A DNA stretch of 64,000 nt from Planctomycetota bacterium (GTDB taxonomy: Bacteria > Planctomycetota > SZUA-567 > H5-PLA8), in NCBI GenBank assembly GCA_023150555.1, contig JAKLKQ010000014.1, forward strand, positions 1-64,000. Reading direction: 5' to 3'. Below the pieces are notes generated by a model, which was not told the DNA's origin, did no database searches, and saw nothing but the letters and a program-made list of their open reading frames with translations. Both the position numbers and the translations under genes were made by a program. This document shows positions 1-7,697 of this stretch, piece after piece (the stretch's first letter is position 1; the number at the start of each line of letters is the position of its first letter).

Positions 1-108
1 GGGCGTTCCCTCGACGCCCCCACAAACTAGGTTTCGGCGGGGTGCCCAAGGGACTTAAGAACTTTTCAACAGAGCAAATAGAGTTCAATGGCGCTCGTGA
101 AAGCGGCG

Positions 109-720
109 CTAGTACTTCTCGTACAGAACCGCCAGTTCCAGCCTGCGCATCAACACGATAAAGATTCCGAAGATGCCGGCGACGGCCAACAGCATGCCGA
201 TCCCGCGCGTGCGCTCCCCCTCCGCGTGCATCCAGAACACGATGCCCATCACGCCGGCCACGCAAACGTAAAGACCCAGGAGCACCGAGAGCCCGAAGCG
301 CCGGTCGGGGCCGGGGCGCGGGTCGAGGCCCTGCTCGAACTTTTCCACGTCGCGCTTCATGAGATGGTTGAACGCCAGGGCAACAAGGAAACCCGTCGCG
401 AATCCGGCGAGGACATTCGCCGCGAGGTACCCGGGTCGAAAGGTGGACACCCCACGGCGGGGCGGTTCTTCTCCGACCCATCGGAGTGGCAAGGGCGTGT
501 ACTCAAGGACGAGGTACACGCACGGCCATCCGTACACCTCGCCGACCATCTCGGGCGAAGCGGTGCGCTCCATCTTCCTGCCGGTGCAGTTGAGGAAGAT
601 CAGGAAGGCCAGCAGAACCACGTAATGGATGCGGGGAGTCGCGTACCAGCCCTTCGGCCAGAGCCACCCGGCGCAGCGGCCCAGCACGCGAACAGCGAGG
701 TTCTTCCGCTCGTGGGTCAT
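109..720 (-). CDS. Hypothetical four-span membrane protein
   Basis: 203-residue protein of no family I recognise. Four hydrophobic stretches lie at about residues 31-47, 100-119, 142-164 and 173-191, so it should sit in the inner membrane with a loop of about 50 residues between spans 1 and 2. It starts at an ATG that overlaps the stop of the upstream gene (717-1094) by four bases, so the two are probably translationally coupled and function together. No catalytic motif is visible. A real gene is supported by the overlap and the clean hydropathy pattern; function is unknown. Confidence 0.7.
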   Translation of the reverse strand: MTHERKNLAVRVLGRCAGWLWPKGWYATPRIHYVVLLAFLIFLNCTGRKMERTASPEMVGEVYGWPCVYLVLEYTPLPLRWVGEEPPRRGVSTFRPGYLAANVLAGFATGFLVALAFNHLMKRDVEKFEQGLDPRPGPDRRFGLSVLLGLYVCVAGVMGIVFWMHAEGERTRGIGMLLAVAGIFGIFIVLMRRLELAVLYEKY

Positions 721-1094
721 GCGCCTCCCGAATCGTCCGGGAAATCCCCCAGGGCGCTGGTCACGTGCATACGGTCGTCCGGCGGTCCCATGTACTCCAC
801 GTCGGCGTGTTCATCGCCGATTTCATACCGGTCGAGCGGCCTCACTTCTCGGGAAAGCCATGCGTGCAGTTGCGCGCACAACGCGCTCTTCGCGTATCCG
901 GGCAGGGACCGGGCCGCGTCCAGGGAGAACTCGCCCTTCAGGTAGGCCTCTCCGTCTCTGATCTTGATCCTGAGTGCGATCGAGCCAATGTCCACGCAGT
1001 CCGGATGCCGCAATGCGTATGTTGCCCCCTCCGCCTCCGCGGACTGAAGGCGCACTTCGATCTCCGCCAAACGCGCCGCTTCGGGAAATTGCAT
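717..1094 (-). CDS. Hypothetical soluble protein, 125 aa
   Basis: Small acidic protein without signal peptide or membrane span. The N-terminal third looks like an alpha helix rich in Glu/Arg/Ala, followed by alternating hydrophobic residues that suggest a beta-rich core (IALRIKIRDGEAYLKGEF). The end (DFPDDSGGA) is flexible. The ATG is preceded on the minus strand by a purine-rich AAAGGAGCG about 8 bases upstream, a good ribosome site. Its stop overlaps the start of the membrane protein at 109-720 in an ATGA junction. I do not recognise the family. It may be a cytoplasmic partner of that membrane protein, by position only. Confidence 0.65.
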   Translation of the reverse strand: MQFPEAARLAEIEVRLQSAEAEGATYALRHPDCVDIGSIALRIKIRDGEAYLKGEFSLDAARSLPGYAKSALCAQLHAWLSREVRPLDRYEIGDEHADVEYMGPPDDRMHVTSALGDFPDDSGGA

Positions 1095-1129
1095 GTCTGC
1101 ACGCTCCTTTCCCGCCGTGGCATTCTACC

Positions 1130-1579
1130 TCATGCCTGGACGCTGGTCCGCGCACGGCCCCGCCGCACGCGCTCGGCCAGCCGCCCCGCCGCGAACGCGC
1201 ACAGCAGCGGCAGCAGCAGGTCGGCTGCGGCGAACAGGAGCATGTACTCGTTCATGCTCCACTTCAGCGAGTACGGGTGCGGCGGGGCTTGCGGGCTGCC
1301 GGCACCCTGCACGCCCGGCTCGCGCCACGTCTCGCCGGCCTGCACGAGAGCGAACGGGAAGCCCCGGAACCGGCCCAGTTCGTATTCGTACGTCCAGGTC
1401 GTGCGCTTATGCCCCACCATCCCAAAGGCCATGGTCTCCGTCTCGGTAACAACGTACGGCCCGCGCGGTATCACGTTCAGGCCGAGGCATACGGCGAGGA
1501 CGAACATCCAGACAAGCGCCGTCGAGAGGTGGAAGCGCAGGCGTTTGCGCGCGGGTGGCGGAGTGGGGGCATCGGGCAT
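1130..1579 (-). CDS. Hypothetical membrane protein with FxLST-type N-terminal anchor
   Basis: 149-residue protein. I place the start at the internal ATG at 1579 because the residues before it are Arg/Pro-rich junk, whereas the protein from there begins MPDAPTPPPARKRLRF and runs into a span at about 17-37. A second span lies at about 112-132, followed by a basic tail (RLAERVRRGRAR). The segment between the spans would face the periplasm. The anchor RKRLRFHLSTALVWMF resembles the (F/Y)xLRxLL anchors of the WD40 proteins at 7698 and 28496 and the proteins at 42954 and 44424. It lies 35 bases upstream of the 717-1094 gene on the same strand. Function unknown. Confidence 0.6.
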   Translation of the reverse strand: MPDAPTPPPARKRLRFHLSTALVWMFVLAVCLGLNVIPRGPYVVTETETMAFGMVGHKRTTWTYEYELGRFRGFPFALVQAGETWREPGVQGAGSPQAPPHPYSLKWSMNEYMLLFAAADLLLPLLCAFAAGRLAERVRRGRARTSVQA

Positions 1580-1720
1580 GAGCGGAAATCTAACCGGGGC
1601 CCGGCCGCTCGGATACTGAAAGGCACGCCGGGCAGATCCCGAAAGGCAATAGCGTTCGACGGCCGGACTCACGTAACATGACAGGCGGCGCGCGGTTGAA
1701 CACTGTGCGAGCGAGACGCC

Positions 1721-2200
1721 ATGAGTTACAGCGGTTTTCTCTTTGCCCTGGTCTTCTCCATGCACATCGCGCTGGTGTCGCTGGGAGCGTGGCTCTGGAT
1801 TCGCTTCACGCGGAGGGACCTGCGGCGCAACGAGATCCGCTTCCAGTACAACATCGCCGACGTCTATGCGGGCATCTTCGGTCTGCTGCCCTGGCTGTGG
1901 CTGCTGGCGGAGTTTCTGCGCGCGAAGGACGCCGCGGAAATTGAGGGCGAGCCGGACGGCGAACCGGCCAGCGCCGGATTCACGGTCTGGATCCTGGCGA
2001 TGTTCCTCTTCACCCTGGCCGCCGGCTGGTACCTCGGCGTGCAGAACCGCCTTCTGGCCGACCGCAGGAACCGCGAGACCTTCGTGCTTGCCGTGCTCGC
2101 GACCCTGCTGTACCAGTACCTGGTGGTCGCGGTCTTCGTGATGCTGTCGATTATCTACCTCGCGGTTGTCACGGTGCTCATCGAGGCATTCCGTTTGTAA
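1721..2200 (+). CDS. Hypothetical four-span membrane protein
   Basis: 159 residues, divergent from the 1130-1579 gene. Hydrophobic spans lie at about residues 5-27, 45-64, 87-107 and 121-155, the last stretch long enough for one long or two tight spans. A short acidic loop (KDAAEIEGEPDGEP) separates spans 2 and 3. GAGAC lies just before the ATG. No known domain is visible. Placement next to three other small membrane or soluble unknowns may reflect shared function, but nothing in the sequence proves it. Confidence 0.65.
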   Translation: MSYSGFLFALVFSMHIALVSLGAWLWIRFTRRDLRRNEIRFQYNIADVYAGIFGLLPWLWLLAEFLRAKDAAEIEGEPDGEPASAGFTVWILAMFLFTLAAGWYLGVQNRLLADRRNRETFVLAVLATLLYQYLVVAVFVMLSIIYLAVVTVLIEAFRL

Positions 2201-2390
2201 CGCTTTGCGTATCGGACCTGCGCGGGCAGGCCGGGACCCGCCTTCGCCTGAGGCTTCGGCGCGGCAGGCCGGAAACCGGGAATGGTGTCCTTCGTGGTGA
2301 ACGGGCTTCACCGGTCGGCCGATTTGGCGGCCCGCGACGCCCTTTTTCCGCCCTTCGGATTTAAGGCGATTTTCCGAATTTGGCCTTCTC

Positions 2391-2525
2391 GTTCACGTAA
2401 ACCCTATTTGCACGTCGCACAACCTGACACCTTCCGTTCGCGTAAACCCTATTTGCACCTCGCGCAATGTAACACCCGCCGTTCATGTAGATCCTATTTG
2501 CACGCCGCGCAGCACGTCGCGCAAA
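2391..2525. repeat. Three tandem 45-bp direct repeats
   Basis: Units begin at 2391, 2436 and 2481, exactly 45 bp apart. The conserved core is the first 30 bp of each: GTTC-GTAaA-CCTATTTGCAC followed by a GC-rich CGCrC. The last 15 bp of each unit diverge. A degraded partial copy of the unit-3 tail (GCACGTCGCGCAGCAC) recurs at about 2618. A 45-bp period preserves a 15-codon phase, but I find no start or ribosome site, so I treat the array as non-coding. Confidence 0.75.
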
Positions 2526-2639
2526 ATCGTCATAACTCCAATGAGTTCGATTCACAAACGGCGCTGCACCTTGTTAGAAGTACGTAAGAATCGATACAAA
2601 TCGCCATGTGCACTCCGGCACGTCGCGCAGCACATCGTG

Positions 2640-2692
2640 AGTCGCGAAATTTCGCGACTGACAATTTTGGGCAATCGCGATATCTCGCGACT
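2640..2692. promoter_or_regulatory. Twin TCGCGA palindromes, operator-like
   Basis: Bases 2640-2659 are a perfect 20-bp palindrome, AGTCGCGAAATTTCGCGACT. About 15 bp further, at 2674-2692, lies a near copy that reads AAGTCGCGAGATATCGCGAT on the minus strand. Both share outer TCGCGA half-sites. Two related dyads side by side in AT-rich intergenic DNA look like protein-binding sites. Which gene they control is unclear, since they lie downstream of ppdK and of the 1721-2200 gene. Confidence 0.4.
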
Positions 2693-2808
2693 TCAAAAAC
2701 GGCGGTTTTCGTGTTTCGGAGTGTGGCGTGGCGGACTTGGCAGGGCGGGAGGAATTGCGAGGTCCTGGCGCTTCTGGACGCGCGCCAGGACCCCGCTCAG
2801 GTCGTTGC

Positions 2809-5610
2809 TCAGCGCTTCTTCTTGCCGATCTTCTTGGCCTTCTTGGCGGGCTTCTTCTTGCGCGTGGCGGGCGCGGCGCGGCGCGTGGCGCTGCGGCCGC
2901 TGCGCGCCGTGGCGCTCTTCCTGGCCGTGGCCTTGCCGGTGCGGACGCCGCCGCCCTTCTTGCCGTCCTCGATGGCGGCCTGCGCGGCGGCCAGGCGCGC
3001 GATCGGGACGCGGTACGGGCTGCAGCTGACGTAGTCCATCCCGGCGCGGACGCAGAACTTGACCGAGTTCTGCTCGCCGCCGTGCTCGCCGCAAATGCCG
3101 ACCTTCAGGCCCGGGCGGGTGCTGCGGCCGCGCTCGATGCCCATCTCGACGAGCTGACCGACGCCCTCGACGTCCAGCGCCTGGAACGGGTCGACCTTGA
3201 AGACGGCGGCCTTCTTCTCGTCGACGTAGTCGGGGAGGAAGCGCCCGGCATCGTCGCGGCTGAGGCCCATCGTCATCTGGGTCAAGTCGTTGGTGCCGAA
3301 GCTGAAGAACTCGGCGACCTCCGCGATGCGGTCGGCGGTCAGCGCGGCGCGCGGGATCTCGATCATCGTGCCGACCATGTACTTCACCTTCTCGCCGCTG
3401 CTGGCCTGGGCCTGGGCGGCGACGGCGTGGACGCGTTCGACCAGAATCGCGAGTTCCTTCCGGTCCATGGTCAGCGGGATCATGATCTCGGGAAGCGCCT
3501 TCACCTTCTGCTTCTGGCACGCGCAGGCGGCCTCGATGATCGCGCGCACCTGCATCTCGAGGATCTCGGGGTAGGTGATGCACAGGCGGCAGCCGCGGTG
3601 GCCCAGCATCGGGTTGGCTTCGTGCAGCTGCTCGACGCGGTGCCGGATCGTGGCCTCGTCCATGCCGGTGGCCTTGGAGAGGCGATTGACGCCCTCGTCG
3701 TCCTTGGGCGTGAACTCGTGGAGCGGCGGGTCGATCAGGCGGATGGTGACGGGCTTGCCGTCCATGGCCTTGAAGATGCCCGCGAAGTCGTCGCGCTGGA
3801 ACGGCAGCAGCTTCTCGAGGGCCTTGCGGCGCTGGCCTTCGTCGTTGGCGACGATCATCTCCTGGATCGCCAGGCGGCGGGCTTCGGTCTCGAAGAACAT
3901 GTGTTCGGTGCGGCACAGGCCGATGCCTTCGGCGCCCATCTCGATGGCCTTCTTCGAGTCCGCGGGCGTGTCGGCGTTGGTGCGGACCTTGATGGTGCGG
4001 ATCTGGTCGGCCCAGCTCATCAGTTCGTGGTATTCCTTGGGCAGGGTCGGATCCTTCAGGGGCAGGCGGCCGGTGTAGACGCTGCCGGTGTTGCCGTCGA
4101 GCGTCAGGAAGTCGCCTTCCTTGACGACCTTGCCGTCGACGCTCATCTGGCGCTTGCCGTAGTCGATGTTCAGCTCTTCGCAGCCGACGATGCAGCACTT
4201 GCCCCAGCCGCGGGCGACCACTGCCGCGTGGCTGGTCTTGCCGCCGGTCGCCGTCAGGATGCCCTTCGCGACGGCCATGCCGCCGACGTCCTCGGGGCTG
4301 GTCTCCTTGCGCACCAGCAGGACGGGGTCGCCGGCCTTGGCGGCGGCCTCCGCGCGGCCCGCCTCGAAGATCACCTTGCCGCCGGCGGCACCGGGGACGG
4401 CATTGATGCCTTCGGCGATCTTGGCTGCGGCGAGCTGCTCCTTCTTCAGCGACGGGTCGATCTGCGGATAGAAGAGGCGCTCGATGTCCTCGGGCGTGAT
4501 GCGCGAGACGGCCTCTTCCTTGGTGATCAGCTTCTCCTTCACCAGCTCGACGGCGATCCTGAAAGTCGCGGCGGGCGTGCGCTTGCCGCGGCGCGTCTGG
4601 AGCATGTAGAGCTTGCCTTCCTCGACGGTGAACTCCAGGTCCTGCATGTCCTTGTAATGCTTCTCGAGGCGCTTGCGGATCTCGCAGAGCTGGACGTAGG
4701 CGGGCTTGTTGACCTTCTCCATCTCGGTCAGCTTCACCGGCGTGCGGATGCCGGCGACGACGTCTTCGCCCTGCGCGTTGCTGAGGTAGTCGCCGTAGAA
4801 CTCGTCGACGCCCGTGTTCGGGTCGCGGGTGAAGCAGACGCCCGTGCCGCTGGTGTCGCCCTTGTTGCCGAAGACCATCTGCATCACGTTGACGCCGGTG
4901 CCCTTCAGGCCGGTCAGCTTCTCGACCTTGCGGTAGGTGACAGCCTTGTCCGCGGTCCAGCTGCGCCAGACGGCCTCGATGGCGCCCCACATCTGTTCAA
5001 TGGGGTTCTGCGGGAACGGCGAGCCCTGGTTGCGCTTGTAGAACTCCTTGAAGTCGGCGCAGAGCTTCTTCAGTTCGGGCGCGGGGATCTCGGGGTCGGT
5101 CTTGACGCCGAGCTTGTGCTTCAGCGCGTGGAGCATCTCCTCCATGGGCTCCTTGCTGAGGCCCATGGCGGTCGTCGAATACATCTGGATGAAGCGGCGG
5201 TAGCCGTCGTAGGCGAAGCGCGGATTGTTCGTCTTCGCGGCGAGGCCTTCGACGGATTCGTCGTTCAGGCCCAGGTTCAGGATCGTCTCCATCATGCCAG
5301 GCATGGAGTTGGCCGCGCCCGAACGTACGCTGACCAGCAGCGGGTCCTGGGGATCGCCCAGGCGCTTGCCGGTGAGTTTCTCGAGGCGCTTGAGGTGCGC
5401 TTCGACTTCCTTGCGCAGGGCGGGGGAGATCTTCTTGCCGTTCTTGTAGTACTCGTCGCAGCTGTCCACAGTGATCGTGAAGCCCGCGGGCACCGGCAGC
5501 CCGGCGCGGGACATCTCGGCCAGGCCAGCGCCCTTGCCGCCCAGCAGATCCTTCTGGTCGCCCCGGCCCTCCGCCTTGCCGCCGCCGAAGAAATACACGT
5601 GCTTGGCCAT
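2809..5610 (-). CDS. ppdK: Pyruvate, phosphate dikinase with basic C-terminal tail
   Basis: Interconverts pyruvate + ATP + Pi and phosphoenolpyruvate + AMP + PPi in the cytoplasm; in bacteria it serves gluconeogenesis or PPi-linked glycolysis. Order: N-terminal nucleotide-binding domain (GGKGAGLAEMSRAGLPVPAG near 24-43; SVRSGAANSMPGMMET at 94-109), phosphohistidine domain with GGKTSHAAVVARG, where His461 is the phosphocarrier, and C-terminal PEP/pyruvate barrel with GTMIEIPRAAL (747-757) and CGEHGG, where Cys840 is the catalytic acid. The usual family end, PYRVPIARLAAAQA, falls at 865-878. After it this protein continues with a tail of about 50 residues rich in Lys, Arg, Ala and Ser (884-933), unlike ordinary PPDK of about 875-880 residues. 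The ATG at 5610 follows AGGGAGA. Transcribed alone, divergent from the methyltransferase at 5911. Confidence 0.97.
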   Translation of the reverse strand: MAKHVYFFGGGKAEGRGDQKDLLGGKGAGLAEMSRAGLPVPAGFTITVDSCDEYYKNGKKISPALRKEVEAHLKRLEKLTGKRLGDPQDPLLVSVRSGAANSMPGMMETILNLGLNDESVEGLAAKTNNPRFAYDGYRRFIQMYSTTAMGLSKEPMEEMLHALKHKLGVKTDPEIPAPELKKLCADFKEFYKRNQGSPFPQNPIEQMWGAIEAVWRSWTADKAVTYRKVEKLTGLKGTGVNVMQMVFGNKGDTSGTGVCFTRDPNTGVDEFYGDYLSNAQGEDVVAGIRTPVKLTEMEKVNKPAYVQLCEIRKRLEKHYKDMQDLEFTVEEGKLYMLQTRRGKRTPAATFRIAVELVKEKLITKEEAVSRITPEDIERLFYPQIDPSLKKEQLAAAKIAEGINAVPGAAGGKVIFEAGRAEAAAKAGDPVLLVRKETSPEDVGGMAVAKGILTATGGKTSHAAVVARGWGKCCIVGCEELNIDYGKRQMSVDGKVVKEGDFLTLDGNTGSVYTGRLPLKDPTLPKEYHELMSWADQIRTIKVRTNADTPADSKKAIEMGAEGIGLCRTEHMFFETEARRLAIQEMIVANDEGQRRKALEKLLPFQRDDFAGIFKAMDGKPVTIRLIDPPLHEFTPKDDEGVNRLSKATGMDEATIRHRVEQLHEANPMLGHRGCRLCITYPEILEMQVRAIIEAACACQKQKVKALPEIMIPLTMDRKELAILVERVHAVAAQAQASSGEKVKYMVGTMIEIPRAALTADRIAEVAEFFSFGTNDLTQMTMGLSRDDAGRFLPDYVDEKKAAVFKVDPFQALDVEGVGQLVEMGIERGRSTRPGLKVGICGEHGGEQNSVKFCVRAGMDYVSCSPYRVPIARLAAAQAAIEDGKKGGGVRTGKATARKSATARSGRSATRRAAPATRKKKPAKKAKKIGKKKR

Positions 5611-5910
5611 CGTCGCGTCTCCCTGAAGTGGTGCCTTCGCCTGTTCGGTGGCGCTCGCAATTCGCGGCGCCTGGACAAGAAGCGGGCTCCGGGCCCGCGC
5701 CCGTCCGGATCGGTATGGAAATGCGGGAAAGGGAACGTCCGCCTTCCTGCAGAATCAAACGAACCAGCAAGGATACTCGCCGCCGAGCCTCTCGGCAAGG
5801 GCAAGCAAAGTTCTGTGCCCCTATCTCCTAAATATCGAAGGAAAATTTGCCTATGCAAGGCGAGGTGGGGTAAGGTCAGGGAATTGCCGAAGCTGCGAGA
5901 GAGGCGCGCC

Positions 5911-6666
5911 ATGCCGGACGAACCCACGCCCAAGGACTGGACCCAGGCTTTCTTCGGCGGCGCCTGGCTGGGCCAACAGTTGCAAGGCTACGAGGCCGAG
6001 AAGAACACGCGCGAAGCCGATTTCATCGAGGGCACCCTGGCGTTATCGCCCGGCGCGAAGGTGCTCGACCTGCCCTGCGGCGAAGGCCGCCTGGCGATCG
6101 AACTGGCCGCGCGCGGCTACATGCTGACCGGCCTGGATTTCAACCCGCCCGTCGTCGCGCAGGCCAAGGAGCGCGCCGCCGAACGCAAAGTCTCCGTGGA
6201 CTTCCAGGTCGGCGACATGCGCAGACTGGCCTACGACGGCGAGTTCGACGCGGTGCTCAACTGGTTCGGGAGCTTCGGGTACTTCGACGAGGCCACGAAC
6301 CTGGAGGTAGCGAAGGGCTTTGCCCGCGCGCTGAAGCCCGGCGGCAAACTGCTGATCGATTTCCAGGTGCTCGAGACGGTCCTGCCGAAGTACACCACGC
6401 GCGGCTGGAGCGAGACGAAGGACGGCGCGAAGATACTCGAGGAACGCTGCTACGACCCGGCCACCGGGCGCATCGAGAGCACGTGGACCTGGATCAAGGA
6501 CGGCAAGGAGGAGAGCTACGATCTCTCGCTGCGCATCTACAGCTTCCGCGAACTGGCCGAGTTGCTGCGTTCGGCCGGCTTCCGCGAAGTCACCGGCTAC
6601 GAGACGCTGACCGGCAAGCCCCTCGTCGTCGGCAGCAGCCGCTGCACCGCCGTCGCGGTAAAGTGA
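5911..6666 (+). CDS. Class I SAM-dependent methyltransferase
   Basis: 251 residues. Motif I (VLDLPCGEGRLAIELAARG, residues 51-69) and the acidic end of beta 2 (GLDFNP) form the S-adenosylmethionine pocket. Motif II (FDAVLNWFGSFGYF) and the KPGGKLLIDF post-motif are also clear. The start is the ATG at 5911, with GAGAGAGG six bases upstream; open frame continues far upstream but only as a shadow of ppdK. The substrate cannot be told from sequence. The NWFGSFGYF motif resembles small-molecule methyltransferases annotated UbiE/BioC-like. It stands alone, divergent from ppdK. Confidence 0.9.
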   Translation: MPDEPTPKDWTQAFFGGAWLGQQLQGYEAEKNTREADFIEGTLALSPGAKVLDLPCGEGRLAIELAARGYMLTGLDFNPPVVAQAKERAAERKVSVDFQVGDMRRLAYDGEFDAVLNWFGSFGYFDEATNLEVAKGFARALKPGGKLLIDFQVLETVLPKYTTRGWSETKDGAKILEERCYDPATGRIESTWTWIKDGKEESYDLSLRIYSFRELAELLRSAGFREVTGYETLTGKPLVVGSSRCTAVAVK

Positions 6667-6783
6667 CTGCACGGTGCACTCCGTTTTTTCCGATAAAGAA
6701 TTCGAGCCGCTTGCTTAAGTTGCTCCCGGCGGCGGAACCCGCCATGAGATGGTAAACCGAGTCTATTTTGTGGAGGAATAGCG

Positions 6784-7215
6784 ATGAAAAAGATTGCACT
6801 CGTACTTGCGCTGGGCAGCGGACTAATCCTAGCCGGATGCAGCGACCAGAAAAAGACGGGCAATGCGGAAATGACCAAGACCGCCGCCGCATCTGCGCCC
6901 GGAACGGCTGGGGAAGGGCCCGGCACGGAGGCGCTGGCCGCCTTCAAAGAATTCCAAGGCCTGGTCAATGCCGGAAAATTCGAGGAGGCGAAGAAGCACG
7001 TCACGCAAAAGCAACTGGATGCGATGGGCGACCAGTTCGGCATGGCCGCGGGCATGATCGCCGGCGCCGACCTGGACGTGGTCGAGGCTTCGCCCGAGAA
7101 GGTCAGGCTCTCCAAGGTGACCTCTTCGAGCACCGACGCTTCCGGCGGTACGATGACCATGTCGATCAAGGTGAACATGGTCAAGGAGGACGGAGCCTGG
7201 AAGATCTCCGACTGA
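6784..7215 (+). CDS. Small secreted lipoprotein
   Basis: 143 residues. A lipoprotein signal (MKKIALVLALGSGLILAGCS) with lipobox LAGC places lipidated Cys at residue 19. A flexible Ala/Thr/Gly linker follows to about residue 45, then a compact domain of about 95 residues: helix (ALAAFKEFQGLVNAGKFEEAKKHV), then beta strands ending KEDGAWKISD. This helix-then-strand layout with a WKI ending resembles NTF2-like/DUF4878-type lipoproteins, but I cannot assign a family firmly. GGAGGAA lies seven bases before the ATG. An intrinsic terminator follows at 7239. Confidence 0.82.
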   Translation: MKKIALVLALGSGLILAGCSDQKKTGNAEMTKTAAASAPGTAGEGPGTEALAAFKEFQGLVNAGKFEEAKKHVTQKQLDAMGDQFGMAAGMIAGADLDVVEASPEKVRLSKVTSSSTDASGGTMTMSIKVNMVKEDGAWKISD

Positions 7216-7238
7216 CCCAAGGCGGCACGATCCTTTGA

Positions 7239-7269
7239 GACGGGCGCTTGCAGGCGCCCGTCTTTTTTT
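7239..7269 (+). terminator. Intrinsic terminator after lipoprotein gene
   Basis: A perfect 9-bp GC stem (GACGGGCGC at 7239-7247 with GCGCCCGTC at 7254-7262) with a six-base loop is followed directly by seven T residues. It lies 23 bases after the lipoprotein stop. It is the clearest Rho-independent terminator in the window. Confidence 0.9.
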
Positions 7270-7387
7270 GCCGAAACACCCAGCCGCGAAGCCTTGTTGC
7301 CTGCGCCCTCAGACAACCTAGACTTTCTCTTCATAGGATCGTGTTTAGTGGTCCCAACCCGCGCCATATAGATTGAGGAGGAGACTC

Positions 7388-7633
7388 ATGCGCTTCATCC
7401 TGCACGTCAGGATCCCCCTCGGCGAGATCAAGCCCGAGGCCGCGTACTTCACCGCGACGGAAGGCTAGCGCGGAGGCTACCTGGTCGTGAATATGGAGAG
7501 CGCCTCCGAGATTCCGCGCCTGGCCGAACCCTGGTTCCTAACCTTCGACGCCAAGCTCGACTTCTGGCCGTGCATGACGCCCGAAGACCTGGCCAAGGCG
7601 AGCCTCGACAAGCTCGGCAAGAAGTGGAAATGA
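7388..7633 (+). pseudogene. Broken small-protein gene (LKPEAAYF family) with in-frame TAG
   Basis: From ATG 7388, with a strong GGAGGAG site, the frame reads MRFILHVRIPLGEIKPEAAYFTATEG, then TAG at 7466-7468, then continues in frame for 54 residues (RGGYLVVNMESASEIPRLAEPWFLTFDA...) to TGA at 7631. From memory this resembles a family of roughly 90-residue proteins with the pattern MRF-V-IP...LKPEAAYFT--G-RGGYLVV-M---S-IP--AEPWF. Two lesions: TAG where the family has a Lys- or Gln-type residue (one base from AAG), and an apparent internal deletion of about 20-25 codons between RIPLG and EIKPEAAYF. Both halves keep sensible codons, so decay is recent. Stop-codon suppression is less likely because of the second lesion. 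Confidence 0.75.
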
Positions 7634-7697
7634 CTTTTGTAACCCTGCATGGAGCGGGCGGGCGCACCGCCCGTTCCGTGGGGTATATTGAACCCGT

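Larger units (their letters stand above)
2201..2808. other. 608-bp intergenic region with repeats and palindromes
   Basis: No convincing gene. The short open frames here (101 aa on plus, 64 aa on minus) consist largely of translated 45-bp repeats and lack ribosome sites. The region holds a three-unit tandem repeat, a perfect 20-bp palindrome and a second related palindrome, all annotated separately, and is clearly more AT-rich than its flanks. It lies between the end of the 1721-2200 gene and the 3' end of ppdK. Confidence 0.6.

Noticed and set aside
2391..2525. CRISPR array
   Set aside because: Only three units, repeats and spacers do not separate cleanly, no cas genes nearby.
2282..2587. 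Frames translating the 45-bp repeats on both strands
   Set aside because: No ribosome sites, and the only regularity is the DNA repeat itself.
2728..5910. Very long plus-strand open frame antisense to ppdK, joined to the methyltransferase frame
   Set aside because: It is a shadow of ppdK codon bias in high-GC DNA; low-complexity Leu/Ala/Asp/His composition, no domains. Only the part from 5911 is a gene.
7388..7633. Programmed TAG read-through
   Set aside because: The apparent internal deletion relative to the family makes decay the simpler explanation; kept as a pseudogene with recoding mentioned.
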